DNA of 64,000 bases, taken from NCBI GenBank assembly GCA_039707465.1, contig CM077648.1, forward strand, positions 19,127,119 to 19,191,118. Direction: 5' to 3'. The DNA is from Rhabdophis nuchalis. Its lineage: Eukaryota > Chordata > Lepidosauria > Squamata > Natricidae. Under the pieces are notes generated by a model, which was not told the DNA's origin, ran no database searches, and saw only the letters and a list, made by a program, of their open reading frames with translations. Position 1 is the first letter of the stretch. Each line of letters begins with the position of its first letter. Positions 10,809-22,544 of the stretch are shown here, piece by piece. The translations under genes and the position numbers were made by a program.

Positions 10809-11414
10809 TGTTGTGATCCGCAGTCAGACAGTGAGGAGCTTGGGGAGGAACATGGGCCAGTCCTGGAGTCTGAGGAAGGCTTGGACGAGGTGGAGGCAGA
10901 GGGTGGACCAGGGCCACCTGGGAGTTATGTGTTGCCTCTGGAGCCTCCAGAATGGGGCATCAGCGAGGCAGAGGAACAGAGGGAGCCTGTTCCAAGTGCC
11001 TGCATGCACCGAGCAGCCAAAAGGCAAGAACAATTAAGACAAAAGGGATGACTTGGGAGTAAGGCTTGGAGATGATTGGCCCCTCCCATAAGACATAAAG
11101 GAGAAGCAAAGGCATGTGAGCCTTTGCAGGAAGCAACTTTGTTCTTTCTAGTTGGTTTAAACTCTGAAGCTCTGCTTTGACTCTGTGCTCCGTGTGGCCT
11201 TGCAAAGCTAATTGGCAGCGTTTCAAGGAAGATAGGGGTGGGTGCTCATCAGCCTTATCCCGAAAGACTGGCAGAGTCTGTCAGACTCTTTACAAACTAT
11301 TTGTGACTTATTACGGGCTGTGAATGAATATAATTCACAGCCGTTGAAATAAAAAGAGAGTTTTGGGGACTAAGCATGTGATTTTTACTGTCTCAGGAAG
11401 CCTATGTCAGAACA
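10809..11414 (+). mobile_element. Solo LTR, 606 bp, with 5-bp target duplication
   Basis: Starts TGTTGTGA and ends TCAGAACA, an inverted terminal repeat with one mismatch and canonical TG...CA. GTTTT occurs immediately on both sides (10804-10808 and 11415-11419). A TATA-like 'cataaag' lies near 11091 and an AATAAA polyadenylation signal near 11349, giving plausible U3-R-U5 order. No internal retroelement sequence is attached, so it is a solo LTR. A 5-bp duplication fits Ty3/Gypsy or some endogenous retrovirus groups; the family was not identified. Confidence 0.82.
10812..11051 (+). other. 80-codon open frame inside the solo LTR
   Basis: Read in frame from the start of the LTR, codons stay open to a TGA at 11049-11051. 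The predicted peptide is acidic and Ser/Pro-rich at first (QSDSEELGEE) and basic/Gln-rich at the end (HRAAKRQEQLRQK). There is no ATG at the beginning, so it may be the C-terminal end of an internal frame that ran into the 3' LTR. No family recognised. Confidence 0.35.
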
Positions 11415-11419
11415 GTTTT

Positions 11420-11904
11420 GTACAATTCTGGGTACACCTTCATTTTAAGTATTGGTACCATTAGATTTAAGACGTTTTGTGTTGTGGCCGTGGCTGATCT
11501 CAAAAGGTTGCTGCTCTATAACCTTATTCTTCATGATCAATTTTGTGATTGCTTTCCTTCCTATGATTAGTTTTCATATTTGCATTTTAATCATGCTCTG
11601 GTAATGTTACATACTTTTAGGATATTGTGTTTTGCACCTCTTGCAATTGAAACTTTCAATATATTCTAACATGCATGTCAGTTATGGTGTTCACTTATAT
11701 AATATTGATATTCACTGGATAGTCACTAATTTCATTATATACCATATTGTGTTGTTTATTAGCTTATAACTGAGAACATATTTAGCAGTGTCCTCTATGG
11801 GTATTATGATTAATCCATTATTTCATAAAATCTCATGCACTTAATCATATATTATGTGATCATCTAATTTAAATTGATCCATGCCAGCCTTCCAGGATTC
11901 ACCT
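11420..11904. other. AT-rich noncoding, nothing recognised
   Basis: No coding region or repeat family recognised. Confidence 0.5.
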
Positions 11905-12530
11905 ATATCTATAATAGTATAATAGAGTTGGAAGGGATCTGGTAGGTCATCTTGTCCAATTGCCCGCCCAAACAGGAGACCTTACACCATTTCTGACAGA
12001 TGGCAGTCCAGTCTCTTCTTGAAAGTTTCCAGTAATGAAGCTCCCACAACTTCTGAAGGCAAGCTGTTCCAATGGTTGGTTGGTTGATGTTATTGTCAGA
12101 AAATGTCCCCTTATTTTTAGGTTAAATCTCTCCTTGATCAGTTTCCATCCATTATTCCTTGTTTGGCCTTCAGGTGCTTTGGAAAATAAATTGACCCCTC
12201 TGCTCTATGACAGCTTTTCCAAGTATTGGAATTCTGCTATCATGTCACACCTAATTCTTCTCTTCATTAGACTAGACATACCTAGTTCCTGCAACCCTTC
12301 ATTGTATACCTTAGCCTCCAGTCCCCCAATCATCTTTGTTGCTCTTCTGTGTACTCTTTCTAGAGTCTCAACATCTTTTTTGTATCATGGTTACTAGAAT
12401 TGGATACAGTATTCCAAATGTGATCCCACCAGTGCAATATAAAGTGGTACTAACACTTCGTGTGATTTTGATACTCTCCCTCTATTGATGCAGCCTAGGA
12501 GCCCAATATCAATATGTCTGTGAACCTCCA
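11905..12530 (-). mobile_element. CR1 LINE 3' fragment, antisense
   Basis: Antisense CR1: begins 'agagttggaagggatctggt' (3' signature) and continues through 'ctccttgatcagtttccatc', 'ttcattagactagacatacc' and 'tttgttgctcttctgtgtac' to 'ccaccagtgcaatataaagt'. Coding potential is broken by indels. 5'-truncated. Confidence 0.9.
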
Positions 12531-13408
12531 AACAAAACAACATAATTTTAATTCTGAAATGATTTGGGGAAGGTATGAAAGTTAGACAACATTCTTAGGC
12601 TCAGAATTCAAAATCTGGCATGCATAGCTAAACAAGTTACTTATTACTTCTTTGAATAAGATCTTGCATTTCAGCACATATTCATCACAAATATGTCCTT
12701 TAAGTTATACCTCCAAAATAAAATTGAATAATAAATCGAATAAAGTTATTGGAATTGTTAAAACTCGATTTCAAAGTTATCCTAGAAAATATATGATTCT
12801 AACATTTGTATAAGTGGTTTGATTTGAGCTTACTAAGTCATGTATGTTGCTCCAGGATCTCTGATTGAAAGTCCTGCCTAATTCCCACTTTTATTTTTCA
12901 CATATTTTAGCTTAGAAAAGTCCATTAAATTTCAGCAGAAGAGATTTCCAAGTAGCTGTATCTAGATCAAGATACATATAGTGAGAAAGGGAATATTTTT
13001 ATGCTTTTGACTCCCTGGATGATAGTTCGTTCACCCAGATTTTGTAAAAAGTATATCTTGGGGCTTTCAGATTGTCTTGCTATTACACAGTGACTGTTGC
13101 TAGTTGTATGCTTATATTTCCGATTCCTGTGAAGTTGTCTCTGTAGCAGGGCATACTCTGAATGACATCAAAAGAGTCAAGTCTAACAAAAGAGGAAAGA
13201 AACTCAAGTAGGCTTGAACATACAATGAGAACTGGTAAAAGCAAAAAGGGAGAGACATTTTTGAATACGAAATGAACTCAACCAACCCCAGGAGTTCTTC
13301 AGCACTAACATTTGTCTTATTCTGGGAGAACAGAACTAAATCCAACTCTACAAGAGTCACCTACTGCCTTTGACTTTGATGTCTAGCTCACATACATAGT
13401 GGTAAACG

Positions 13409-13445
<37 letters not shown>

Positions 13446-14621
13446 TAGTATATACTTAATAAAGAGTTTGAATGAAGTAGTGAATCTATTATGACATTAT
13501 GATGGAAAAACTAATCTATGTGAGTTATTCTTTTTCCTCCATCCCACCCCTTTCCCAAGTTAGTGAAAATGGTGCAATAGTTGTACGTTGGCCTAGGTAG
13601 GCCTCAAAACACTTGTGTTATATTACTATTGCTACAAGGGTTTATTCTTGTTGAAACAAATAGGATTTCTCAAGAAGAAACAAGTTAATTTCTATCGAAT
13701 TAAGAGTTCGGTACTCTTCCCTGCTCTCCCATCACTTTTTAAAGTTGTGAAGATTCAGTATTTGCTCTTCTGTTTATTTTACTTATAGATGAAGCCAATA
13801 TTTTGCATTTTCTTTAGTCATTAGTAGAAAATATGGCCATAGCTTATTTTGTAATACAACAACTATTGCTTACCCTGTGTTTTGTTTGAGTATTTGGTAA
13901 TGTAGTGGTTTTTTAAAATAATAATACAAAGTCCATTATTTACCCTGATTTAAATCACTAAAGCATGAGTTACCAAATTCCAGATAAAATGCATGTTCAT
14001 GAAGCATTTTCCGTATCATTGTCAAAAAGATATAAACGATAGGGTTGTTCTAGAAAGAGATTAGCAGCATCACTCGGTCAAGGATTTCACGCTGCTTAGT
14101 CAAGTGACATGAAGTTTGCCATGCATATCTGATTAATCCCATTACAAAACTAGTGACACTTTTCTTTATTAGAGTCACCCACCTTACTGTTTTCATAGGA
14201 CCTTGGCCTCAGAATGGCAGGAAACAACATCAACTTTGAGTCTTTGTCATCAAGAAACAAGATAGCTCCTAGGACCACAAGTTGCCTGTCCCTGTTGTAA
14301 TGGAGAGCTTGTGGATAGTGGTCGTCACACTGCCCAATTGTTGCAGATATGCATTTATTATCTACTGCTGCTTTTTTTCTGCTTCTGAGACAGAATTCCC
14401 TCTTTGTGGTATCCTCTCTCTCTCTCTATCCTTCCCTGTGTCTCTTCTACTCCACTCTATGGAAGTCTTTCTGAACTTCTATTCATCATCACCACATTAC
14501 ATTCGCTCTTCCCTCTCCTGTACTCTTCCACACAAGTGGAATCATAATCACCTTTCCTCTCTTCCTTTTTTCTTCTACCATTATAGTTCTTCAGTTTTTT
14601 CTAAGAAAGGTATGGCTATGC
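12531..14621. other. AT-rich noncoding with one (CA)n microsatellite
   Basis: The only structure seen is an (AT)(AC)n run at 13409-13445. A pyrimidine-rich stretch lies near 14400-14580. No gene or transposon recognised. Confidence 0.55.
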
Positions 14622-14629
14622 CCTAATAC

Positions 14630-14822
14630 CAGGGGTGAAATTCAGCAGGTTCTTTCATGGTTTGGAGAAGCAGGTAGCGGAAATTTTGAGTAGTTTGGCG
14701 AACGGGCAAATACCATCTCAGCTGGCTCCAGAGTGGGGCGGGAATGGGGATTTTGCAGTATCCTTCCCCTGTCACGTCCACCAAGCAGAACTGGTAGTAA
14801 AAGAAATTGAATTTCACCACTG
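14630..14822. mobile_element. hAT MITE (CAGGGGTGAAATTCAGC family), 193 bp
   Basis: Ends CAGGGGTGAAATTCAGCAGG / TTGAATTTCACCACTG; exact 8-bp duplication CCTAATAC (14622-14629, 14823-14830). Same family as 4247-4487; compared with that copy it keeps a different version of the internal 'ggaattttgag' segment. Confidence 0.92.
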
Positions 14823-14830
14823 CCTAATAC

Positions 14831-16355
14831 TGACAAAAGTAAGCTGAGAATATAGAGAACATGGGAAGGCCCCCGCCTTCTCATGGAAGGGGGGGACTTC
14901 CTAAAGAAGACCCTGAAGAGAAAATGTGATTGGCCATGTGGTCACATAAACTCTAAAATTTCACAGCGCACACCATTCCCCAACCGCCCCCCCCAAAAAA
15001 ATATGTCCAAGTCTTTAAAAAGTATTCCTTTTAGTCATGCTCAACTCTTGATGACTTCAAAGACATGTCCACATAGTTTTCTCATCAACAATAAAACTGT
15101 CAAGGGTCAATAATTTTAATCTTTCAGGGTAGTTTTGTTTTTCAAGTACTTTCTCAGTCTAGCTACCATCTTCATGTTCCCTGGAGATTGCTAACAATTT
15201 CTAATCAGGCCAGACCCTATTTTGCTTGCCCACCTAGCGAAGGGTAGCCAAATGATACCTACTCATGAGATGAGCTGCACATAAATTTAACAATAATAAT
15301 AACCATGTTAACATTTTGATTTATTATAAATAGATTGCAATGGGACATTTGAGAGCAATAAAGAGTTGTAAAAAGGAAAGTAGGGATGGGTAGGAGGGAC
15401 GTTATATGTTGCAGACATTCCACCAAGCTAAACACTTGGACATAAGTACATATATGGATAGCAACATGCATTTAGGAAAAAATAGAAGAACAAGCTTGAT
15501 CGATCTTATAAGGTTATTAATTCTGGCAACAGGCATTTACAAAGCCATTACTTCAGCCAGCTAATAGTGTTGCACAGTAACAGCCTAGCCCTATGCTGAT
15601 GCCTTCAGAATCATCTCACAGCATTCAGTGGGGCTCTCCTCCAAGTAAATTGTGCCCCCAAGTAAATTGTGTCTCCAAATTAGGGTTCCGTCTGATAACT
15701 TTTCAGGAACTCTTAATGGATATCACATAGAGACTAGAGAACTTACTTCTGCATGTTGGACAACAGTCCTGCTTACACACACACACAAAAACGGTAGCCT
15801 TTTGATCCTGTGCCCTTTTCTTTGTATAATATTCACTGATACAGCCAAGTTAGCAATTATCCTGGGGAGGGAGTGGCTTCCCTTGGCAATACTATCATAG
15901 ATTTGTAGAAAAGTGCAATATATTATAATAAAAAGTAATAAAATGACCAGCTGTAACTGTATTTGTCTAAGCAGCTCTAGTTCAGACTTTTATTTTAGAA
16001 GGAATAAGGGTGTGTGTGAGATGTGCTAAGCGCTATATGTCTGTCCAGAAGTAATGTTTTGTTTGCTTACTGTGTCTCCAGTCACCTGCAAGGACCTTTT
16101 TAAGAAGGACAAAAGGATCAGTTGCTTCTGGCATCACACAACCCCTTTTGGGGGTTTCCATCCGAAGTTTGCTCTCTTGGTCATTCTGGACCTCAGAACT
16201 CTCTCGGCTTCTTAGGTCATTCCTTGGGATGAGGGGAAGAAATTAAATGGTGTGAGAAATGGGGGAGGGGTGGCACTGTGTTCCCCTGAACTTCAGAGCT
16301 GTGCCCTGGACTTTGGTTTCCAGATCCAGTTCTAGGTGCTTTTTCAAGAGACAAC
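14831..16355. other. Noncoding, nothing recognised
   Basis: AT-rich with a short C run near 14990 and a short (CA) run near 15777. No coding region, RNA gene or named repeat recognised. Confidence 0.5.
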
Positions 16356-16530
16356 TGGACTTTCTGGTCTTTCTTTGAAGACGTTTTGCTTCTCATCCAA
16401 GGAGCGTCTTCTTCAGCTCTGAAGCTTTTTGGATAAGAAGTGAAACATTTCAAGGAAAAACCCAAAAGTCCAGTTGCCTCTTGGAAAACAAAACGCACCC
16501 TTGGGACAACCATGACCTGGATGACTGAGG
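16356..16530. mobile_element. Foldback Penelope-like terminus (type 2), hammerhead-like
   Basis: Left arm (antisense) and right arm (sense) are inverted copies: 'gaagacgttttgcttctcat' mirrors 'ggataagaagtgaaacattt'. The antisense left arm holds CUGAAGA (16410-16416) then a hairpin and AAAACGUC; the sense right arm keeps GAAAC. The end phrase 'gggacaaccatgacctggat' follows and recurs at 16766-16815. Confidence 0.5.
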
Positions 16531-16765
16531 ATCTCCAAAGACACTTGATTGCAAGCCAAACAAGAAGATACTACTCCGTGTAGATTTTCCCCACATTTTA
16601 AATTGCCAATATTTGCAGTAGCTAAATGGTTTTCCCCTCTCCTCTCTCCCCACCCATTTCTTAAGGCTGTAAATCACAAGGAGAACGTTTGTATTAGGTT
16701 TCTTCTAAACAGTTATCTCATAAATTGATCCCTTGGCTTTTGGATACAGTCACAAGCCTATTAGA

Positions 16766-16815
16766 GGCACCTTCGGGACAACCATGACCTGGATGACTGA
16801 GAATCTCCATGTAGA
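16766..16815 (+). mobile_element. Short second copy of the type-2 terminus tail
   Basis: 'gggacaaccatgacctggat' and 'gactgagaatctccat' repeat the sequence at 16502-16545. It lies just upstream of the ATOH1 CpG island. Confidence 0.55.
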
Positions 16816-16899
16816 CCTTCAGCTCTTGACTAGTTTCCATAGGATTCATCTCAAGGCATCCGCCAAAGTGGCCCTCCGCAGTTTGCTTGCAGGGTAGCC

Positions 16900-18322
16900 C
16901 CGGGGTGCGTTACCGCGCTTTCTCCGGTTGCCTTGGAGCTGCGGCAGCAGAGCAAATATAGGGAGCCTCGGGGCGAGTTCCGGAGCAGACGCTGCCCACT
17001 TCCAAGGGCGAGAAGGGAGCGCGCGGGTCGCGTGCGTCTGGCGTTGTAGCCACTCCGAGATTCCAGCCTCTGCTTTTCCCGCTTCTCTTCGGCGTGGCCG
17101 AGCGGGGGCTAGTTATCCCATATGCCTCGGCCGCAGGAACGCCAAAGCACTTGGTGCTCAGCGTGCATTTTCCTACCCTTCCACACCCCTACCCCCGCCT
17201 CCTCTGGATCGGAGCAAAAGCCAAAACCAAAGGAAATTGCTACGAGGGGCTTGGACTGGCGGTGGCCAAGGCGCCTCACGGAACGCGCCGGAGTGAGGCA
17301 CAAACGCCCCAGGCTCGCCCGCCGCCTGCCGCCTTCTTCTGTTTCCGAAGCCGCAGAGAAAGGCGGCTTTTGAGGCCAGCTTAGTTCAGAACTATTAGAA
17401 AACGATTATCACCCACTCGGCGCCCTGAGGCCAAATCCCGCTGCTGGCGATTTGCGCGCGCGCGCGCGTTGTGGCATCTCTGGACACGCGCCTTCCCCGC
17501 TCGCCGGCATTTTTTCTTTTTTTTAAACCTCACGAACAGCGACAGGTGTAGGAACTCAGCTGCCCCTTTCTTCCCACCCGACACTCCCCTTCCCGTGCCA
17601 CATTCACACACACACGTTAAATGACTCGTGTCGGCAAGCCTGCTCGGAAACGGCCTCCTTAACTAACCTAACATTAGCGGAGCGATTCTTTCTGAGAGAG
17701 AAAAACTTCTGCACCCTTTGTGTCCACTTGGCCCCTTCTCTCCTTCTTCCCCCCCCCCTCCCTCCCGTTTGCTTTCCCGCCCCCGCCCCCCCGCCCCCGT
17801 TCCAACGCGGGCCTGAAAGAGGAGGAAAAAAGAAAAGAAAAAGGAACGAAAGGCCAAACACCCAAGCTCGGCTGCTTTGCCCATTGGTTGCCAGCACGCG
17901 CCAAGGCCCGCGGGCTCCAATGGCTGAGTCGACACGCGACTGGCGCGAGGTGGGTGGGAGACGGAGGGTGGGGCGCCGAGGAGGTGTGTGTGGGTGTGTG
18001 GAGGAGGTGGCAAGGGTGGGGGACCCTGGCGCGTGCCGCTTTTTAAAGGGGCGCAGCGCCCTTCGCAACCGGAGACGCCTGGTAGTGTGCGGGCCGTGTG
18101 CCTGAGGGCAGACACTTATATGTCCTGTGAGATTTCCGGCTTTGTAAAGGCGCCCGCCGGGGAAGAAACGGGTCTTAGCGGCGGCGGAGGAAGAAGGAGG
18201 AAGAGAAGAAGGGGGTCGTGAAAGGGCGCGCGGGAACGAAAGTGTCAGGAGCGGTGACTACAGCGGCACTTCTTTGCGCCCCTCATCGCCACCACCCCCG
18301 ACCTCCCCCCCCCCCGGCAGCG
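16900..18322 (+). promoter_or_regulatory. ATOH1: ATOH1 CpG island, promoter and 5' UTR
   Basis: Abrupt rise in GC and CpG, continuing through the coding exon. Promoter-like elements near the likely start site: an inverted CCAAT (ATTGG, 17883-17887), a CCAAT at 17917-17921, and a TATA-like TTTTAAA at 18041-18047. CACGCG sites, of the class bound by Hes-type repressors, lie at 17895-17900 and 17934-17939; Hes regulation of ATOH1 is known, binding here is inference. A (CG)n run at 17454-17468 could adopt Z-DNA. The 5' UTR is purine-rich just before the start codon. Confidence 0.65.
18040..18048 (+). promoter_or_regulatory. ATOH1: TATA-like box for ATOH1
   Basis: CTTTTTAAAGG in a GC-rich context, ~280 bp before the start codon. 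If used, transcription would start near 18070. No experimental support. Confidence 0.4.
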
Positions 18323-19393
18323 ATGAGCCACCTGCGCGCGCCGAGTGCACCCAACGCCTGGGTCGGCAGCGGCAGGGATTTGGGGCCGCCGCCGCCGCAG
18401 CTGGAAGGCCACCTCCTCTTGGGAGAAGAGGCGGCGGCGTCAAGCCGTGGCGGCGCCTTCCCTGCCCCCTGGTTAGGCATTTGCTGCCCGGGCCGCCTCT
18501 CCTCATCGCCCAGGTATCTGCTTTCGGGTACACCTGAGGGAGATGAAGAGGAGGAAGAGGAAGAAGAAGAAGACGACGAAGAAGAGGAGGAAGAGGAGGA
18601 GCTCCTGAGGGCCGGTGGCCCCGAGCGCGCGAGCGGACGGAGTTCGAATGGTTCCTCCGGGAAGCAGCTATGCGCGCTTCAGCAATCGCCACAGCCCCGT
18701 CACCACCGCCACCCGCAGCCTGGGAGCGGCCCTTGCAAGGCGCCGTTGCCGCCCCCGGCGCGTCTCCGCTCGCCCTGCTCCGCCGTCGTCGGAGGCGGCG
18801 CCCTTCTCCGCCCGGGCTCCCAGACGAACGGCGTGCAGCGGCAGAGGCGGCTGGCGGCCAACGCTCGCGAGCGGCGCCGGATGCACGGGCTGAACCACGC
18901 TTTCGACCAGCTGCGCAACGTCATCCCCTCCTTTAACAACGACAAGAAGCTCTCCAAGTACGAGACGCTGCAGATGGCGCAGATCTACATCAGCGCCTTA
19001 GCCGAGCTCCTGCACAGCCCGCTGCCGCCCGAGAGCGCCCCCTGCGGCAAGGGCCCTTCCCTTCCGCCCGCCGCTCAGACTTACGAGCGCTCGCCTTGTA
19101 CCCCTCCGGGAGGGGGCGCGCTGCAGCCCCGGGCCCATGTTGCGGGCCCCGGCAGGACGCGTTTTCCCCTGGAATCGCCGGCGGGGACAGGAGGGGGCTA
19201 CGCCTTGCAGCCAGACCCGTTGCATTTCCCTTCTTTCACGGACGGCGCCCTCCTGGGGCAAAAGGTCCCCTCGCCGGGCCAGCCGCCTGGCCAGCAGCCC
19301 CCCGAGCGGAGAAAAACCTCGCCTCCAGCCCACCGCAGCGACGGGGAGTTCTCGCCTCGATCGCATTACAGTGACTCGGATGAGGCCAGCTAA
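18323..19393 (+). CDS. ATOH1: Atonal bHLH transcription factor 1 (single exon, complete)
   Basis: ATOH1 is a nuclear proneural bHLH activator; it dimerises with E-proteins, binds E-boxes and specifies hair cells, cerebellar granule neurons, secretory gut cells and Merkel cells (family knowledge). The 356-residue frame starts at the first ATG, MSHL, matching the MSRL start of mammalian ATOH1 (354 aa in human). An in-frame extension upstream has no ATG. Conserved blocks: PAPWLGIC and RYLLSGTPE near residues 48-73; the bHLH at about 175-231 with basic region [19 protein letters not shown] and helix [15 protein letters not shown]; a Ser-rich C-terminus [18 protein letters not shown], nearly identical to the family. 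Unusual: an uninterrupted 20-residue acidic tract (residues 74-93) encoded by GAR codons, and little of the mammalian His/Gln-rich N-terminus. No introns, as in other vertebrates. Third-position GC is very high. Confidence 0.98.
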   Translation: MSHLRAPSAPNAWVGSGRDLGPPPPQLEGHLLLGEEAAASSRGGAFPAPWLGICCPGRLSSSPRYLLSGTPEGDEEEEEEEEEDDEEEEEEEELLRAGGPERASGRSSNGSSGKQLCALQQSPQPRHHRHPQPGSGPCKAPLPPPARLRSPCSAVVGGGALLRPGSQTNGVQRQRRLAANARERRRMHGLNHAFDQLRNVIPSFNNDKKLSKYETLQMAQIYISALAELLHSPLPPESAPCGKGPSLPPAAQTYERSPCTPPGGGALQPRAHVAGPGRTRFPLESPAGTGGGYALQPDPLHFPSFTDGALLGQKVPSPGQPPGQQPPERRKTSPPAHRSDGEFSPRSHYSDSDEAS

Positions 19394-20715
19394 GGCGCGC
19401 GCGCCGTTGCACAGAAGGGACCAAGCAGGCGGCGTCGGCTGCGCTCCAGATCTACGCTTAGCTGGACCCGATGGGGAACGGGGAATGGCTGGGTAGACGG
19501 GCTTGTTCAAAAGATAATGTCTGGGCGTTTAGAAGGCAGCAAGACCATGGCCAAAGGTAGATCAGTCCCATCAGCTTTTGAAAAAGGGAGAGGCTGCGAA
19601 CGACGCAGTTTGGGGGATTGTCTGGGCGAGACTCCGTTCGCTCCGACGCGGTTTCTCTTATCTAGAAGTAAGCGTTTATACTGGGCGGTTTTAGAAAGGT
19701 AGTGAAAGCTGATTGAGTCTCATGTAAAGATTTGTCCGAGATCGTTTCGGAAGCGAAGCCCTTTATTGCAGCGGAACCTTCCTCCCAAATAATCGTTCTT
19801 AGCGATTTTTTTCCTTTTAGATTTTTAGAAGTTGAATCGAAAATCATCTCCTCTTGTTCCCTTTTGTTTTATTGTTTAAATCTGCACGAACTCCCCTTCT
19901 AGAATCAATTCGTTTACATATCAAAGACAGTAAAAACGGATTCGGGAATGGAGGCTCCGGAGATCCAGTCGAAATTAAGAACTGGTGTTTTGTTTTGTTT
20001 TTAAAGATCATAGCTATGGCCAGACTTTCTTAAAAATAAGTTCTCAAACAATGGACTTCATCTTAAGAGTAGTTCTTCAACCGACTAAAACCAACGCACA
20101 CTACGTCTGCACAAGACGGCTTAGCGTGCCTTTGTCTCAAGCCAAGTTATGATATGTCTGGAGTTTTAACGAACATCGTTTCGGAGGTTGTGTGAACACA
20201 GTATTTGAAAAACGACCTCGGAGTGAGCAGGAGGGAGGGGGAGAGGGAGAGGGAGGAGGAGACCGAGAGAAAGAGGCTCTTGGTGACGGGTCTCTGCGAT
20301 TGGCTAGAAGCATTTTGCCACTGACTACTTTCCAGGGAGAAGAGAGCGAAACTAGCCCAAAGCCACTAAAAGGAAGGTCCAGAACTCAGATTTTCCTACT
20401 CTCAATATATACCATATAAAATTTGTAGCCCACTGGTGCTGTAAATATTTTTTCAATGACTCGTGGTGTCTTAGAATCATGATATCTCCCAATTTTCTGT
20501 TGGAGAATTCCATACCAACAAGGTCATGATAATTGGGCTTAAGCCATGTTAAAAATCCACTCCAAATAAGCAGACGTTCAAAAAAAATTAAAAGTTAATT
20601 GACCTCAATCCAAGGGTTTGTGGCCCTGGAGGAAAACTCTCGTGATACCGGTGTGACTGATTCCACTACGTTTTGTTCCCAGCGTTCCTCCACTTGAAGG
20701 CTGCCGTGACAAGCA
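19394..20715 (+). other. ATOH1 3' UTR and proximal 3' flank
   Basis: Mostly repeat-free. No clear AATAAA was seen close to the stop codon; an ATTAAA lies near 20588. A purine-rich run (gagggagagggagg type) is at 20228-20272. The UTR end cannot be fixed from sequence. Confidence 0.45.
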
Positions 20716-20723
20716 GTCCCGAT

Positions 20724-20855
20724 CAGCCTCAACCTTGGCAACTTGAAGATGTCCGGACTTCAATTCCTAGAATTCCCCAGCCAGCGAATGCTGGCTGGGG
20801 AATTCTGGGAGTTGAAGTCCGGACATCTTCAAGTTGCCAAGGTTCAGAAACACTG
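20724..20855. mobile_element. Palindromic hAT MITE, older copy
   Basis: Inverted arms meet at 'ccagcgaatgctgg'; outer arms read AACCTTGGCAACTTGAAGAT and its complement. The right end CAGAAACACTG looks intact, the left end is altered, and no target duplication is found. The arms still match each other almost perfectly, apart from two sites. Confidence 0.8.
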
Positions 20856-20859
20856 CTCT

Positions 20860-21439
20860 ATGGAGATAATAGATTTAAGAAAGATTGCAAGTTGACTGGG
20901 GGATCTGTCGATTTCCATATGGCCATATCAACTTCTATGGGTTGGACCCTGCCTCCTGCTCAGTCTATAACCCAGGGCTTGGTCTGTGTTTCTTATTGCT
21001 TTGTTTACTCTCGAGGAAAACTGCCTGATCTCCAAACTCCGCTTATTCACCCGTTTCATCCGGAAAGGCGCCTCCCTGGGGCTCTGGCCCTTTTCTTTTT
21101 TAAGACTTTCGACTCAATGTGGATCAGGCTGGAATTCCTTTGGCAAGGACAGCTCCTTCTGAGATAGTTGGCGCTTCCTCCTGTTGATCGGCTCTTCCTC
21201 TATCCACCCCGCTGGTCCACAGAGCCGAAAGACATCTGGCAATGAAAGGGAGAATCGCTTTCCTTGGTGGGGAGGGGAGGAAGCGGAGGGAGGCGTCTCA
21301 GGCCAAATTCAGACTGGAAATATTACAAGTGGGTGAAGGGTGATTGCTCTTTATTTTATTTTTTAAAAATGTATGGCTTTAGTCCTTTGAAGTAAATAGA
21401 CGGGAAGGGAAAGTTTCTTCCAAACCGAAGATTGGCTGG
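20860..21439. other. Repeat-free noncoding sequence 3' of ATOH1
   Basis: No repeat family is seen and open frames lack motifs. Confidence 0.4.
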
Positions 21440-21720
21440 TAGGCGGGGTTTGTCTGGAGCACTTTAGAAGCCGCCTGGGGTGGGGATTGAAAGGGAGCGC
21501 AGCTCCCCAGAGAAAACGATTAATTCACTGCCAATTGGATTAGAGCAACGTTCAACTCATCCATGTTTATAACGATCCCGATTAATCTCATTTGCGAACC
21601 CACCAAACAGCGGGCGGGCGGGCGCGAGAGCGAAAATGATCGGGCTTCATTGTTGTGCCCGGTTTTTAACACCTATTTGTTGGGGTTGTTTTTGTTAAGC
21701 TTTAGAATCCTTGACATTTC
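21440..21720. promoter_or_regulatory. Candidate conserved enhancer block 3' of ATOH1
   Basis: Repeat-free mixed-composition sequence ~2.1 kb after the stop, with homeodomain-type sites (gattaatt, cccgattaatctc), a CCAAT box, an ATTGTT Sox-like site and CATTTGCG. In mammals the well-known ATOH1 autoregulatory enhancers lie a few kb 3' of the gene, so position is suitable. No canonical AMCAGMTG ATOH1 E-box was identified with certainty. Assignment is inference. Confidence 0.35.
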
Positions 21721-22185
21721 TTGATTTCTGAGTGTCATGCAAGTCCTTTTCATCATCATCATCATCATCATCATCCTCTTTCTGTACTATTATTATTACA
21801 AAAAAACCCACATTAGCAAAAGCCGGTTGCCATGGATTTTGTTTTTTTTTTTGACAGAGAGAGGAAAAGAGATCAAATTAAAAAGAAAAACAAGATTTCA
21901 ATATGATTTGTCTTGCTCTGTTTCTTTATCTATATATAGGATAACACACACCTACACGTCATCAATTCCCAATGCATCTGCAGGGCGTCAAGTTGGCAAA
22001 GGCTAATATGATGAAAGTGAGATATGAGTATCCTGTGCATATTTCTGAAATAAGTGGTGGTGTGCTCATTAAACTAGTTTTGGTTTGCAGCTTTGTTTCC
22101 TTGTAAATCCAACAGTATGTTCAATGGGGTACTAATAGTTATGTGAGTAAGAGATACAGAATGCGCACCCCTCTGTTTAATAATA
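21721..22185. other. Noncoding with short (CAT)n run
   Basis: A (CAT)n run at 21750-21774 and AT-rich sequence; nothing else recognised. Confidence 0.5.
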
Positions 22186-22541
22186 ATTATGGTGCAGGAG
22201 AAGACTCCTGTGAGTCCCTTGGACTGCAAGGCTATCAATCTGGTCAGTCCTAGAGGGGATCAACCCTGACTGCTTTTTAGAAGGCCAGATCCTGAAGATG
22301 AAACTCAAAGACTTTGGCCACCTAATGAGAAGGAAGGACTCACTGGAGAAGAGCCTAATGCTAGGAAAGATTAAGGGCAAAAGAAGAAGGGGACGACAGA
22401 AATGAGATGGCTGGATGGAGTCACTGAAGCAATTGGGGTGAGTTTAAATTGACTCCAGAGGATGGTAGAGGACAGGAAGGCCTGGAGGAACGTTGTCCAT
22501 GGGGTCGCGATGAGTCGGACACAACTTCACAACTAACAAAA
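22186..22541 (+). mobile_element. Bov-B (RTE-clade) LINE 3' end
   Basis: Contains the Bov-B ORF end as nucleotides (ccttggactgcaaggctatc, cttaatgagaaggaaggactc-type phrases) and the 3' signature 'catggggtcgcgatgagtcg' then 'gacacaacttcacaactaac'. A second copy is antisense at 61984-62449. Reading frame is broken. Confidence 0.9.
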
Positions 22542-22544
22542 ACT

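Noticed and set aside
17604..18221. Overlapping open frames on both strands of the ATOH1 promoter
   Set aside because: GC-rich shadows; no motif, and they overlap the promoter elements.
18218..18322. 35-codon N-terminal extension of ATOH1
   Set aside because: The extension has no ATG (it opens with GTG), and the ATG at 18323 gives MSHL, matching the conserved MSRL start.
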